Shown piece after piece: positions 1 to 8,764 of a stretch of DNA of 64,000 nt. How positions within the stretch are numbered: position 1 is the first letter of the stretch; each line of letters opens with the position of its first letter. The stretch covers positions 62,001-126,000 of the forward strand of contig JANQEN010000055.1 of NCBI GenBank assembly GCA_028278335.1, written 5' to 3'. Both the position numbers and the translations under genes were made by a program. The notes below the pieces were generated by a model that was given only the letters and a program-made list of their open reading frames with translations, had not been told where the DNA came from and did not search any database. This stretch comes from Chitinivibrionales bacterium. Its GTDB lineage: Bacteria > Fibrobacterota > Chitinivibrionia > Chitinivibrionales > JANQEN01.

Positions 1-577
1 TATTATCTGATATCCACTTTGAGAAATTACGATGCCTTACATGCTCTGCTACGTCCGAAGGATTGTTATCAGTGTCTGTAGAGTATACAATGACAAATTT
101 TTCTGAGGAGTCGAAGAGTCTATTCATATAGCTTTCAAAGACGCTATCTTCAACAAGATGATATACCACATCTAATGAAAGGGTCAAATCAGCAGTTTCC
201 CCATCATAGTCATCCATAACCTTGAAACCTTTAGTTTCATCTTTTGAGAATGTATTTGTACAAAGTGATATTATTTCCGAGCTTACATCAAATCCTATAT
301 ATTTTGGATACTTTGCAAGAGAAAGCTGATTACCATCACCACAACCATATTCAATGACAGAGTTGATCCCATTCTCAGAAACAAATTCGTTTAGTATTTC
401 GGCTTTAAACTCAGCAAATTCATTGTATGATCCTTTTCCTGAGTCACCACCAGCTTTATACCTGTTTTTCCAATAACTCCCTGAATCTTCAAAAGGCTTT
501 GGCGGGTTAAACCACTTCTTATTAATTTGACGCGCAACAGATCCGATGATAGGAATGTTCTTAATAATCTGTTTCAT
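1..577 (-). CDS. Class I SAM-dependent methyltransferase (3' end cut by window edge)
   Basis: Open frame read by hand from an ATG at 575-577 to the window edge, 192 codons without a stop, so the C-terminus is missing. The visible part has the class I methyltransferase signature: motif I near residue 75 (VIEYGCGDGNQ, the SAM-binding glycine loop), an acidic residue at the end of strand 2 (GFDVS) and a motif near residue 132 (LTLSLDVVYHLVED) of the kind seen in small-molecule and glycan methyltransferases. The N-terminus is a short basic helix. The family transfers a methyl group from SAM; the acceptor cannot be told. The next gene upstream is 800 bp away across repeats, so it is probably transcribed alone. 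The fold is fairly secure, the substrate unknown. Confidence 0.75.
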   Translation of the reverse strand, partial: MKQIIKNIPIIGSVARQINKKWFNPPKPFEDSGSYWKNRYKAGGDSGKGSYNEFAEFKAEILNEFVSENGINSVIEYGCGDGNQLSLAKYPKYIGFDVSSEIISLCTNTFSKDETKGFKVMDDYDGETADLTLSLDVVYHLVEDSVFESYMNRLFDSSEKFVIVYSTDTDNNPSDVAEHVRHRNFSKWISDN

Positions 578-727
578 GTGTATCCTTCTGAAAGAGGTTT
601 AAGTTAAATTATACAAATAATGTAACTATTTGACAAACAAAATTATTCCTGTGCAAAAGAGGATATATTGATTCAGAAAAGAATATGATTTGTCTACGGG
701 AATACTTTATTAAAATCTTCACAAAAA

Positions 728-842
728 TGTCTGAACCAGGATGTTCAAGATAAAAGAATTCACAGGATATATATAATGCATAGTACAAACAATGTATGTA
801 TATCCTGCCAATCCTTCAATCCGGTAAGCCCTGATTCTGACA
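728..842. repeat. Imperfect inverted repeat, 42-nt arms
   Basis: The arm at 728-769 (TGTCTGAACCAGGATG...CACAGGATA) matches the reverse complement of 801-842 (TGTCAGAATCAGGGCT...GGCAGGATA) at most positions, with a 31-nt AT-rich spacer. The composition (repeated CAGGAT/GGATT blocks) resembles a dispersed intergenic repeat I know from FCB-group genomes. No coding potential was seen. Confidence 0.6.
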
Positions 843-944
843 ATGGAATATTAATAAATTTATTTAAAGGAAGTCCTCTAAAGCGCTGCAAGTGTGATAG
901 ATACTAGCTAAGGGCAACGCTCTAGATAAAGGAAAAGTCCAACA

Positions 945-1095
945 ACTTACAAACCCCAAAGGGACGACATATAGAAAGTGACTTAAGGTAAATGAGTTAA
1001 ATTGTCTTAGCCTTACAGGCTGACAATTTTTATTTAATCCATTTACCTGGGCCTTCGACCCAGGCTGGTATGTGTTAACCTTTCAGGGTATCAGT
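945..1095. repeat. REP-like hairpin remnants
   Basis: A series of short GC-rich inverted repeats lies in AT-rich DNA. Examples are AACCCCAAAGGG near 950, a CCTGGG...CCCAGG stem-loop at about 1048-1066, and CCTTTCAGGG near 1080. They look like decayed REP/RAYT-type repeats. No RAYT transposase is visible in the window. The stretch 578-1397 has no supported gene; besides the repeats listed separately it is AT-rich and featureless. Confidence 0.4.
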
Positions 1096-1125
1096 TGAAA
1101 CTCATTGACATTTGCATAATTGAAC

Positions 1126-1363
1126 ATCTGGGCGCAGACAAGCAGCGCCCCTATAATATATTCTCGTAACCGAAAAGAGATTTTCTCTTTTCATTATAGT
1201 AGACACATTGAGCATTGAATTCGGGGGGTAGCGGAAAAGATGTACCGCAGTGTGAGTTAGCGCTGTTAAAGAAATGGGGATGAGCGTCTAGCGAATACCC
1301 AGTTCTTGCTACAGCGATACGAATAGGGAGGTACAGGTTTGTAGCGAGGGGGGACTCCCCCAC
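1126..1363 (-). repeat. ~237-bp intergenic repeat, copy A
   Basis: This element shares conserved blocks with 3608-3843. One end is a GGGCGC...GCGCCC stem (positions 130-150 of kb 1). Internal blocks are TCATTATAGTAGACACAT and CGGGGGGTAGC. The other end is GCGAGGGGGGACTCCCCCAC. Between the blocks the two copies diverge. In the sense of the neighbouring minus-strand chemoreceptor gene it begins about 35 nt after the stop codon with a GGGGGAGTCCCCCC hairpin that could act in transcript termination. A 70-codon open frame inside it is not credible as a gene. Confidence 0.65.
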
Positions 1364-1397
1364 TTAAAGATAATAAAAATCTTTTTCTATTTTTTTA

Positions 1398-3266
1398 TTA
1401 CACTCTAAACGCCTCAACTGACTGATTAAGCTTTGCGGCAATCTTAGTAAGCTCGTTAGTGCTTTTGTCAACCTGAGTCATACCGGTGGTGATCTCTCGA
1501 ATAGCATTATTAAACCCTGCAATATTCGATGATATCTCGTTGAGCCCCTTGGCTGACTCCTGTACATTACGCGACACGTCCATACTGGAGTTATTGACAC
1601 CGGACACATTATTGGAGATTTCGTTTATTGTGGCGGACTGCTCTTCAATAGCGCTCACAATCGTTTCGGATATGGCATTAACCTCTGCGACAATATCTGA
1701 AATGTCACCAATAGCCTTTACTGAACTGGTAGTATTTCTATACATATCATTGATCTGTTTGCCAATCTCATCAGTGGCTTGGGAGGTTTGGTTGGCCAGC
1801 TCCTTAACTTCGTTTGCCACCACGGCAAAACCCTTACCAGCTTCACCAGCAGAGGCTGCCTCAATGGTAGCATTAAGGGCAAGGAGGTTGGTTTTATCGG
1901 CAATATCTTTAATCACTCCTAAGACCTTGCCGATCTCATTGGCAGAGCGTTCAAGCTTTTTCATCATTTCGTTTGTTGCATTGGCCTGGGTGTTTGCCTG
2001 ACCGGCAATTTGTAATTCCTTTTGACAATTCTTGGATATCTCATTGACGGTTGCGCTCATCTCCTCTATTGCTGTTGCTACCATGGATATGGCTGTGGTC
2101 ATGTCCTCGGTAGAAGAGGCTATGGAGTTCATATTGGTTGATGCTTCCTCGGTTGACGTTGCAATGGTGGTTGATTGGGAGCTCATCTCTTCGGTAGAAG
2201 AGGCTACCTGCGATGCCACAGCAGAGAGTTCCTCTGAGGAGGAGGTTAACACCAAAGAGTGAGTTGCAATCTGCTCGATGACTGATTTTAGTGCCTTCAT
2301 TGAGCCATCAGTGGCTGCAGCCATTTTACCAATTTCATCCTTGGTTGTAATGGTACTTTGCTTGGTTAAATCACCTTTACCTAAGGCATTAATCAAGGCC
2401 ATAAGTTCGTCAAAGGGTTTTGTAATTACTTGAATGAGGAAAAAGGCAATACCGACACAGAGAAGGATCTCCACCAGGGCAATAATAGCTAGGTTTCTAA
2501 AGAGCGCCTGTGAACTTTTACCTGCCTTAGTATTAGCTGCTGTGTACACGGTCTCCAATAGTGGCGCCAACTTGTCAATCTCCTTGTCAAAGAGGATCAT
2601 GTCATCCTGTATCTTTTTGTCAATGCTCTGTATTGCCGATACCGTGGCTTGGTAGGTATTTACCAAGGCGAGTAGCTTTGTTGCATTTCTGGCTTTTAAA
2701 ATTGATTTGAGCTTATTAACTACTTGGGTGAAACTCTGTGGAGCCTTTTCCTGCAATCGACACCGATAGATAAGTGCAACCACCTCTGGAGAGAGTGTGT
2801 TAGATTGGACATATTTTTCTAAGCTAGCTACAGCGTTAACGGTCGCCGCTTGTAAACCACTCTCTTCATCGAGCCCTTTCTCCTCTATATAGGCTACGAC
2901 CTTTAAAAAGATTTTTTCATAGGATTCAATAGAGGCTTTGAGCGAATCGAGGAGTTGTCTTTCTTCACCAGTATTCTGAAATTTATACAGGGTTTTTAGC
3001 CGTGACTGAATCTCATCAATACTCTTACCATGCTTCTCAACAAAGCTAAGGTCCCGTTTAAGTAAAAAGGCCTCTTCATGTTGTCGGGCGAGTAGCTCAT
3101 GAATACGAATCTGGTCGGTGTATCGAGCGATACGTTTCTGTCGCTCACTTTTAATAACACTCATGATGGTGACAACAGCAAAAAGGATTATTAAAAAGAC
3201 CGGTAAGGCAAAGCCCAAGGCAATTTTTAGTTTAATACTCATATTACCAAGCTTGAGAAAATTCAT
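1398..3266 (-). CDS. Methyl-accepting chemotaxis protein
   Basis: A 622-aa chemoreceptor. The N-terminal membrane helix is about residues 11-38, followed by a ~215-residue periplasmic helical ligand region, a second membrane helix about 257-282, a HAMP segment ([19 protein letters not shown]) to about 335, and then the long coiled-coil signalling domain. The hairpin tip is clear near residue 460 ([19 protein letters not shown], followed by [15 protein letters not shown]), which is the CheA/CheW contact site. The protein senses an unknown ligand and controls CheA. GGAGG lies four bases before the ATG. No other che genes are in the window, so it is an orphan receptor. It stands between two copies of a ~237-bp repeat. 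Confidence 0.95.
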   Translation of the reverse strand: MNFLKLGNMSIKLKIALGFALPVFLIILFAVVTIMSVIKSERQKRIARYTDQIRIHELLARQHEEAFLLKRDLSFVEKHGKSIDEIQSRLKTLYKFQNTGEERQLLDSLKASIESYEKIFLKVVAYIEEKGLDEESGLQAATVNAVASLEKYVQSNTLSPEVVALIYRCRLQEKAPQSFTQVVNKLKSILKARNATKLLALVNTYQATVSAIQSIDKKIQDDMILFDKEIDKLAPLLETVYTAANTKAGKSSQALFRNLAIIALVEILLCVGIAFFLIQVITKPFDELMALINALGKGDLTKQSTITTKDEIGKMAAATDGSMKALKSVIEQIATHSLVLTSSSEELSAVASQVASSTEEMSSQSTTIATSTEEASTNMNSIASSTEDMTTAISMVATAIEEMSATVNEISKNCQKELQIAGQANTQANATNEMMKKLERSANEIGKVLGVIKDIADKTNLLALNATIEAASAGEAGKGFAVVANEVKELANQTSQATDEIGKQINDMYRNTTSSVKAIGDISDIVAEVNAISETIVSAIEEQSATINEISNNVSGVNNSSMDVSRNVQESAKGLNEISSNIAGFNNAIREITTGMTQVDKSTNELTKIAAKLNQSVEAFRV

Positions 3267-3385
3267 GCATCCTCCATAGAGATCTCTTATAATAAGTGCA
3301 TTCTATTTTTATCTTATTATAAACTCATGGTTCTTTTGGTTCAACAGATTTTGCTATCATTATTAGTGTTTTTTAATAAGTTTGG

Positions 3386-3464
3386 AGGGGGAAAGCTTTC
3401 CCCCTGGTCTGAGCCAAAGAAAACTTTGTCTCAGACGCACCCCCTTCTGCGGGGACACCCCGCA
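3386..3464. repeat. Three tandem hairpins
   Basis: Three perfect stems follow one another: AGGGGGAAAGCTTTCCCCCT (3386-3405, a full palindrome), GTCTGAG...CTCAGAC (3407-3413 with 3430-3436) and TGCGGGG-ACA-CCCCGCA (3448-3464). A further CATGGCC...GGCCATG stem lies near 3545. The set sits upstream of the chemoreceptor start and downstream of a histidine kinase, separated from the kinase by repeat copy B. No open frame covers it. Confidence 0.65.
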
Positions 3465-3607
3465 ACGCCCCGTTATTATAGCCTTAATATTTTAGGGTAA
3501 TTATAATGAAAATAGTCAGCTTCAGAAACATACCAATTTTATCATGGCCTAAAGGCCATGGCACATATAAGGGAATTGAAATACGGTTGATGTCTGCGAT
3601 CTAGAAT

Positions 3608-3843
3608 ATCTGGGCGCAGACAAGCAGCGCCCCTACAATATGTTCTAGTAACAACATATTTATTATCTAATCATTATAGTAGACACATGGCGCAATGAAT
3701 CGGGGGGTAGCCAGAGATCCAGGTGGATAGGCTGCTATAAAAAGTTGGATTATGGCGGGTTGAGCGGATAGCGAAAACCGACAGAATACTACTTTTTATT
3801 GCAGGATAGACAGCTTAGCTCTGGCGAGGGGGGCCTCCCCCAC
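3608..3843 (-). repeat. ~237-bp intergenic repeat, copy B
   Basis: Second copy of the element at 1126-1363, in the same orientation. It has an ATCTGGGCGCAGACAAGCAG start, TCATTATAGTAGACACAT, CGGGGGGTAGC, and a GGCGAGGGGGGCCTCCCCCA end. It lies 22 nt beyond the stop codon of the next minus-strand gene, a position equivalent to that of copy A. The middle ~120 bp is diverged, apart from an ACGCTCA/CCGCTCA-like patch when read on the minus strand. Confidence 0.65.
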
Positions 3844-3864
3844 CCAAATTATTTTTTATAAATT

Positions 3865-6147
3865 TTAATTTGTGTTTTTCATTGCTTTCTTAATAGACTT
3901 AGAAAGCTCGGCCACATTAAAGGGTTTTTGCATAAACCCAAGGGCGCCCTGCGCCAAGATCTTTTGCGCCTCGCCATCAGCGGAGAATCCCGAAATGACA
4001 AGCACTCTAATATCGGGGGTGATCTTTTTTAGTTCCAGGAAGCAATCATAGCCGCCCATTTTCGGCATAACCAGATCCAATAGGACCAGATCAATCTGCT
4101 CTTTATTGTTTTTGTAAAACTCCAAGGCCTCGATTCCATTAGCGCTGGTAAACACCGTAAAACCCAGGGCTATGAGAATGTCCTTTGAGGTGTCCCGAAC
4201 CTCATCCTCATCGTCAACCAAAAGGATGGTGCCCTTTCCCTTAAAGTTCCGAATACTGCCACCCTGATCGGAATCTGGTTTTTCATTTACCAAGGGCAAA
4301 TAGATGGTGATGGTGCTTCCTCGATCTATTTCACTATATACTTCAACCGAGCCATTGTGTTTCTTGATAGTGCCATAGACACCGGCCATACCTAAGCCAG
4401 TGCCCTTACCTTTTTCCTTGGTTGTAAAGAAGGGCTCAAATACCCGCTTCCGTGTTGTTTCATCCATGCCCCTTCCAGTATCAGTAACAGAGACCTGTAC
4501 ATAAATACCGGGATTCATAAAATAGAGGTGCTTCTGGATAAAGGCCTCATCAATAATAAAAGTCTTGGCTGTAAAGGTTAAATCACCACCCTGGGGCATA
4601 GCATCGCGGGCATTTACCCCAATATTAAGCAAGGCATTCTGTAATTGCGAGGTGTCTCCAATAACCGGTGCGGACTTGGTATGAAAGTCCTTTTTGACTT
4701 TTATTCTCTTGTCAACAGTATGGGACAGCAATCCTATGACCGCATTAATAACGTCTATCATGTCAACAACGGCCATTTCGTAGTTACCCTTGCGGGCAAA
4801 GGCTAGGAGCTCTCGGGTCAGGTTTGCCGCATTCTGGGATGCATCCATGATTCTATTTAAAGATCTGTTAAGCTTTGGGTCCTGATCACCATGAGTCATC
4901 TGGAGTAGGTCGGTAGTACCGGTAATAACCGTAAGCATGTTGTTAAAATCATGGGCAACACCACCGGCAAGCTCACCAATGGCCTGCATCTTTTCTGACT
5001 GCCGAAGCTTCTCATTGGCATCATCAAGCGCTTCGGTGCGCACCTTGACCAAATTTTCTAAATGGTTGCGGTACTTCTCCAACTCCTTTTGACTCATCTT
5101 AAGAGAGGTCATATCACGGGCCATAATAATAATACCCAAATTCGACCGTTTGCGACTGCTAATCACTGCTGACGAGATAGATACAGGAATCTCAATATGC
5201 TCTTCCGATCGCATGGTCGCCTCGAACTGAGTAAGCCGCTTGTTTTTTAACGTCATATATAAAAGGCTAGAGGACTCCTTTTCACTCATAATCAGATTGA
5301 GACTTTTGCCCATAAGTGCCTCTATGTCAAATCCCAATAATTTGGTGAGCCCCTTATTTATACGTAAGATATGCCCGGTGGAGTCAACAATACAGAGTGC
5401 GTCGTTCATGGTTTCGATGATGCGATCCGACATGATATTGGGATCAAAGCGAAACACATTATGCTTCCAAATTGCATAGGCAACAAAGAGTGAAAAAATA
5501 ATCATTGAGGCACTGGCAGGATTGAACACATCTGCACCAGTAACCATTTTAGCAATAGGCTGCAAACTAAAGCTGATAAGCAAATGGAGGAATAATCCAA
5601 GAATTATATATCGAGCTTTCTGCTTTATCTCTTTTTTCATTGTCATGAAGTAATTACTCATGGCAAGAACAACAGCAAAGAGATTCGTTCCCAAAAAGTA
5701 GATCCCCAAGAGCAGCACTAATGAGTTCTTGGAAGCCGTTTCTGCAAGTCGATAATCTATTGTCCAACCCCATGCTGTTTTCGTGACAAGTTGATCATAG
5801 GGCATGGAAGTGGGTGCAAGAAAAAGTAGTATCAGTCCACTGGAGTAAACCAAGGGGAGAAGGCGACGGGCAAAAAAGCGACTCTTTTCAGTAAAGGTAA
5901 TAATAAAGTGCAGCATGACCGGTGGTACTAAGAGACTAAAGGAGGAGGCTTGGGCCCAAAAAACAACCATCTCTTTTTCAGGTAAGACCTGCATCATAAA
6001 TTCACAAAATGACCAGATTGCCATACCAATACATTGCAGTGCAAACAGCCGATTAGCCTTTTCCTTAGGATTTATATAAACGATGAACTGTGCTAATAAC
6101 AAATTTATAAGAAAGGAACCAAAGGGAATTATAGCGTATAAGTTCAT
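3865..6147 (-). CDS. Hybrid histidine kinase (7TM-PAS-HisKA-HATPase-REC)
   Basis: A 760-aa membrane sensor. Residues 1 to about 235 form seven hydrophobic segments of the histidine-kinase N-terminal 7TM type. A PAS domain follows (about 242-355, with a GHILRINKGLTKLLGF start), then a HisKA helix with the phospho-acceptor in GGVAHDFNNML (His about 399). The HATPase has its N box (NIGVNARDAMP) and G boxes (DTGRGM, GTGLGM). The C-terminal receiver carries ILLVDDEDEVR and the aspartate in VLLDLVMP. It is the ntrB-like 'AHDFNN' class. No partner response regulator is adjacent. Its stop is followed directly by repeat copy B. Signal and output are unknown. Confidence 0.93.
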   Translation of the reverse strand: MNLYAIIPFGSFLINLLLAQFIVYINPKEKANRLFALQCIGMAIWSFCEFMMQVLPEKEMVVFWAQASSFSLLVPPVMLHFIITFTEKSRFFARRLLPLVYSSGLILLFLAPTSMPYDQLVTKTAWGWTIDYRLAETASKNSLVLLLGIYFLGTNLFAVVLAMSNYFMTMKKEIKQKARYIILGLFLHLLISFSLQPIAKMVTGADVFNPASASMIIFSLFVAYAIWKHNVFRFDPNIMSDRIIETMNDALCIVDSTGHILRINKGLTKLLGFDIEALMGKSLNLIMSEKESSSLLYMTLKNKRLTQFEATMRSEEHIEIPVSISSAVISSRKRSNLGIIIMARDMTSLKMSQKELEKYRNHLENLVKVRTEALDDANEKLRQSEKMQAIGELAGGVAHDFNNMLTVITGTTDLLQMTHGDQDPKLNRSLNRIMDASQNAANLTRELLAFARKGNYEMAVVDMIDVINAVIGLLSHTVDKRIKVKKDFHTKSAPVIGDTSQLQNALLNIGVNARDAMPQGGDLTFTAKTFIIDEAFIQKHLYFMNPGIYVQVSVTDTGRGMDETTRKRVFEPFFTTKEKGKGTGLGMAGVYGTIKKHNGSVEVYSEIDRGSTITIYLPLVNEKPDSDQGGSIRNFKGKGTILLVDDEDEVRDTSKDILIALGFTVFTSANGIEALEFYKNNKEQIDLVLLDLVMPKMGGYDCFLELKKITPDIRVLVISGFSADGEAQKILAQGALGFMQKPFNVAELSKSIKKAMKNTN

Positions 6148-6269
6148 AGATCATCCCAAGCAATGTAATTATGAAAAGAGTGTTATAAAGTGTTATTAAG
6201 ATTATATGACTTTTGTGGTTTGTTGTTCAATCTATTTATCTATGATGTGACTATTTATGAGGATGTTTT

Positions 6270-6410
6270 GAAAAATTTTTTGGGCGATTCTCGCTTCGCT
6301 CGACCGGGCTTTTCCAGGCTCCGCGTTCGCTTCGGTATTTTTGCTTCGCAAAAACACTGCAAAGCACCTTTCAAATCCCTATCGCAAAAGAAAAAGGAGT
6401 TGCGTTGTTT
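6270..6410. repeat. GC-rich dispersed intergenic repeat
   Basis: This block begins TTTTTTGGGCGATTCTCGC and runs through CTTCGCTCGACCGGGC, a TTTTTGCTTCGCAAAAA palindrome, and a CAAATCCCTATCGCAAAAGA end. The style is that of non-coding repeats common in FCB-group genomes. An 87-codon plus-strand frame across it (6190-6453) has an unnatural composition and no ribosome-binding site, so I do not call it a gene. The rest of 6148-6505 is AT-rich and should hold the promoter of the downstream lipoprotein. Confidence 0.45.
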
Positions 6411-6505
6411 TTATATATTCATATTAGTGATATCAATGGTGTATATTATTTAAAGTTCCTAAATAGAACGAACTGTCCTATATACCATCAAAAAGGAGAG
6501 GTCCA

Positions 6506-7114
6506 ATGAGACACATTCTTCACTTTTTATTAGCACTCTATTTAATTCTATTCCTTTTCTCATGCAAAGAGGATAACCCCGTAAACCCTCAGAGTAATGC
6601 CCACATAAATAATTGGTTTCCCAGAACTATGTATTCAAAAATAACAGATACTTCAGGGACAGTTATTTTAGACACCAGCCAAACGTGGGCAGAGTATGCT
6701 GCTTTTAACGGTATGAACCACAATGACAGTCTTATCATTGAAATAGCTGCAAATACCTTTATTTATCATACATTTTATGACCAGTATTACGATACTATTC
6801 AAAGTAGTTATTCTTTGGAGGGAAATAATATCAAAGGCGAATTATATAATTCTTTAACAGGTGTGGGAACTATAAACCAATACACAATGACTGTACAAAA
6901 TGGACAGTTACAAGTGTACCTGGAGATAACCTATAGTGATGAGGTTGCTCAAATAAGTGGAATCAGTCATACAATTGGCCAAAGCACTTACATAGTTTTC
7001 CCCGGGAAAGTTCCACCCGATCATTGGCTTAGTAAAACAAAAAAATGTAATGGCAACAGTCCCCTATTGCCAAGAAGCTTTCCAACAATGTTGCAAGGAT
7101 TGCTTGTTCCATAG
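6506..7114 (+). CDS. Lipoprotein of unknown function
   Basis: A 202-aa protein preceded by a strong AAGGAGAGG. The N-terminus is a lipoprotein signal: a hydrophobic core followed by the lipobox LFSC with Cys about residue 20, then acidic residues, so it is expected to be anchored in the membrane with the mature part in the periplasm or outside. The body is rich in Thr, Asn, Tyr and Ser with alternating hydrophobics, as in beta-sandwich or barrel-like secreted domains. I recognise no family. The last ~35 residues are basic and unlike the rest, so a frameshift close to the end is possible but not shown. It is followed after about 110 bp by the GNAT gene. Confidence 0.75.
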   Translation: MRHILHFLLALYLILFLFSCKEDNPVNPQSNAHINNWFPRTMYSKITDTSGTVILDTSQTWAEYAAFNGMNHNDSLIIEIAANTFIYHTFYDQYYDTIQSSYSLEGNNIKGELYNSLTGVGTINQYTMTVQNGQLQVYLEITYSDEVAQISGISHTIGQSTYIVFPGKVPPDHWLSKTKKCNGNSPLLPRSFPTMLQGLLVP

Positions 7115-7225
7115 GGAAATTGTAGAACAACCGATAGAGAGCATTAATGGTCGTATCACATATGAGACAAATACTCATCAGCAAATTTGTTATAACTCTC
7201 CTATAATAACCAAAAGGATAAAACC

Positions 7226-7993
7226 ATGGGATTAAAATCTAACATTGTCACGGTGACTATGGACAATTTGGCTGAGCATCCTCAGACAATCTGTTTTATT
7301 AACCCAAAACATGAATACTACAAACATAAAGTTGAATGGCTAGAAAAGCAATTTGCCAAGGGATTGGTTATTAAACTACTCTACATAGAGCAAGAGAAGA
7401 AGCCTGTTGGGTACATTGAATATACTCCCGGTGAGGAGTGCTGGCGTGGTGTGGATGCAAAGGGATATTTATTTGTTCATTGTCTTTGGACAAATGGTAA
7501 AAAGTATCAGCACCAAGGCTTAGGCACGCTTCTTATTAAAGAGGTTGAAGGGGATGCAAAAAAGAGGGATGGTGTTGCAGTCTTGACCAGTAACAAAGCA
7601 TTTATGGCTCAAAAAGAGCTCTTTTTAAAGAACGGCTATACTGTAGTGGAAGAATCTGGCAAGGAGCAACTATTGGTCAAACAATTTAAAAAGAAGTCTA
7701 TACCAAAGTTTAATAATTGGGAGAAAGAGCTTTCTAAATACCAAGAGCTAACAATACTTTACTCCTGTCAATGCCCCTGGGTTGCCCGTTTTATAGAAGA
7801 GGTTAAACCCATTCTTAAAAAGGAAAAGCTAAGGCCAACAATTATTGAGCTAAAGACCGCAAAGCAAGCGCAGAAAGCACCCTCACTTTACAGTACCTTC
7901 AATCTCATCTATAAGGGAAAACTCTTGGCAGATCGGTATATCTCTACTACCCGATTTATGAATATTGTAAAAAAGGAAATTCGAGCCGCTTAA
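7226..7993 (+). CDS. GNAT acetyltransferase with C-terminal YoaP domain
   Basis: A 255-aa protein with the layout of Bacillus YoaP. The N-terminal GNAT domain is about residues 20-165. It contains the acetyl-CoA loop region KYQHQGLGTLLIKEVEGDA, with the Q-x-x-G-x-G/A motif as QHQGLG. The C-terminal YoaP-type domain is about 175-255, a thioredoxin-like segment starting with a CQCPW motif (LTILYSCQCPWVARFIEE). Members acetylate small molecules or proteins; the substrate is unknown. AAAGGA lies seven bases before the ATG. The gene ends 12 bp from the convergent XRE regulator. The length matches the family (about 250). Confidence 0.85.
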   Translation: MGLKSNIVTVTMDNLAEHPQTICFINPKHEYYKHKVEWLEKQFAKGLVIKLLYIEQEKKPVGYIEYTPGEECWRGVDAKGYLFVHCLWTNGKKYQHQGLGTLLIKEVEGDAKKRDGVAVLTSNKAFMAQKELFLKNGYTVVEESGKEQLLVKQFKKKSIPKFNNWEKELSKYQELTILYSCQCPWVARFIEEVKPILKKEKLRPTIIELKTAKQAQKAPSLYSTFNLIYKGKLLADRYISTTRFMNIVKKEIRAA

Positions 7994-8004
7994 GCAAGTA
8001 ACAG

Positions 8005-8406
8005 TTAATCTTTTTGAGAAGTAACCTCGGGCCTATGATAGATCCCAAGCTTAAAGTCTTCGCAGAGCTGTCTATAAATCTTTAGTTCAATCTCCAACTT
8101 GTTTACTCTGGTCTGCAATTTCTTGTAATTTTTAACCAAAGATTTTACATCTAAAAAGGAGTATCCCGAATATCGCTCTGACTTAGCCTTACTAAGATGA
8201 AGTTGGTAAAACTCGAAAAGATTCAACTCTTTCGAACTGAGATGCTTTTTTGCCAGGGTAATAATTTTTTGAATCGACAAGGGACTTGGTCGTTTCTCAC
8301 CCTTTTCCCAGTAAGAATAACTTCGTTGGGAAACACCCAATTTTTTAGCAATTGCATTTTGAGAAAGTCCAAGTGTTGTGCGTAATTTGATGAGTAGTTC
8401 TTCCAT
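8005..8406 (-). CDS. XRE-family helix-turn-helix regulator
   Basis: A 133-aa protein. Residues about 5-55 are a Cro/C1-type HTH (LGLSQNAIAKKLGVSQRSYS, then YWEKGEKRPS). The C-terminal half holds a predicted helical coiled coil (about 90-118) that may mediate dimerisation. It is divergent from the hybrid kinase gene starting at 8765, and the 358-bp space between them is the likely control region for both. No Shine-Dalgarno sequence is visible before the ATG. Target unknown; an orphan phage-type or toxin-antitoxin regulator is possible, but no partner gene adjoins it. Confidence 0.85.
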   Translation of the reverse strand: MEELLIKLRTTLGLSQNAIAKKLGVSQRSYSYWEKGEKRPSPLSIQKIITLAKKHLSSKELNLFEFYQLHLSKAKSERYSGYSFLDVKSLVKNYKKLQTRVNKLEIELKIYRQLCEDFKLGIYHRPEVTSQKD

Positions 8407-8764
8407 ATAGTGAAATATAATTATTGTTTGCGAGAACTGTATAATTGCTAATCGGTTCTAAAGTTGCTATTTGAGGAGTTTCTATGTATATTAAATTTTA
8501 AGTATAATTAAAGTAAAAAATTAATATCTCCACAATAATTTTAAACGCTAAAATACTCTCAACATGCATCCAAATCACAAACAGACCCTATTCCCTTTTG
8601 CGGCCTCTGGTTTTAAATTGCCAGCAATCCATCACTTTTTTATGGATGCGAATAATGAACATAAACTATCTCAGATAGCATATCTTTAATCCCCCATATT
8701 ATCGGGGGAATATTCATGATTGCTCTGCTTTTTATATGACTCACTAAAAGAATAGAAAAAAGAT
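8407..8764. promoter_or_regulatory. Divergent intergenic region, no gene
   Basis: 358 bp of AT-rich DNA between the divergent XRE gene and the hybrid kinase gene. A CCCCC-atattatc-GGGGG stem-loop lies at 8691-8708, about 57 bp before the kinase start, and could act in the leader. TGCATCCA near 8565 and TGGATGC near 8643 form a distant inverted pair. No convincing -35/-10 pair was picked. Confidence 0.35.

Noticed and set aside
1151..1363. 70-codon minus-strand open frame
   Set aside because: It lies exactly inside repeat copy A; the other copy does not keep the frame, and there is no ribosome-binding site.
1486..2001. 171-codon plus-strand frame opposite the chemoreceptor
   Set aside because: Shadow of the highly biased signalling domain.
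6190..6453. 87-codon plus-strand open frame
   Set aside because: It covers a GC-rich dispersed repeat; its composition changes abruptly and it has no family resemblance.
7050..7235. 61-codon frame after the lipoprotein
   Set aside because: It overlaps the lipoprotein end and the start of the GNAT gene; no support for a gene, although it might hint at a frameshift in the lipoprotein end.
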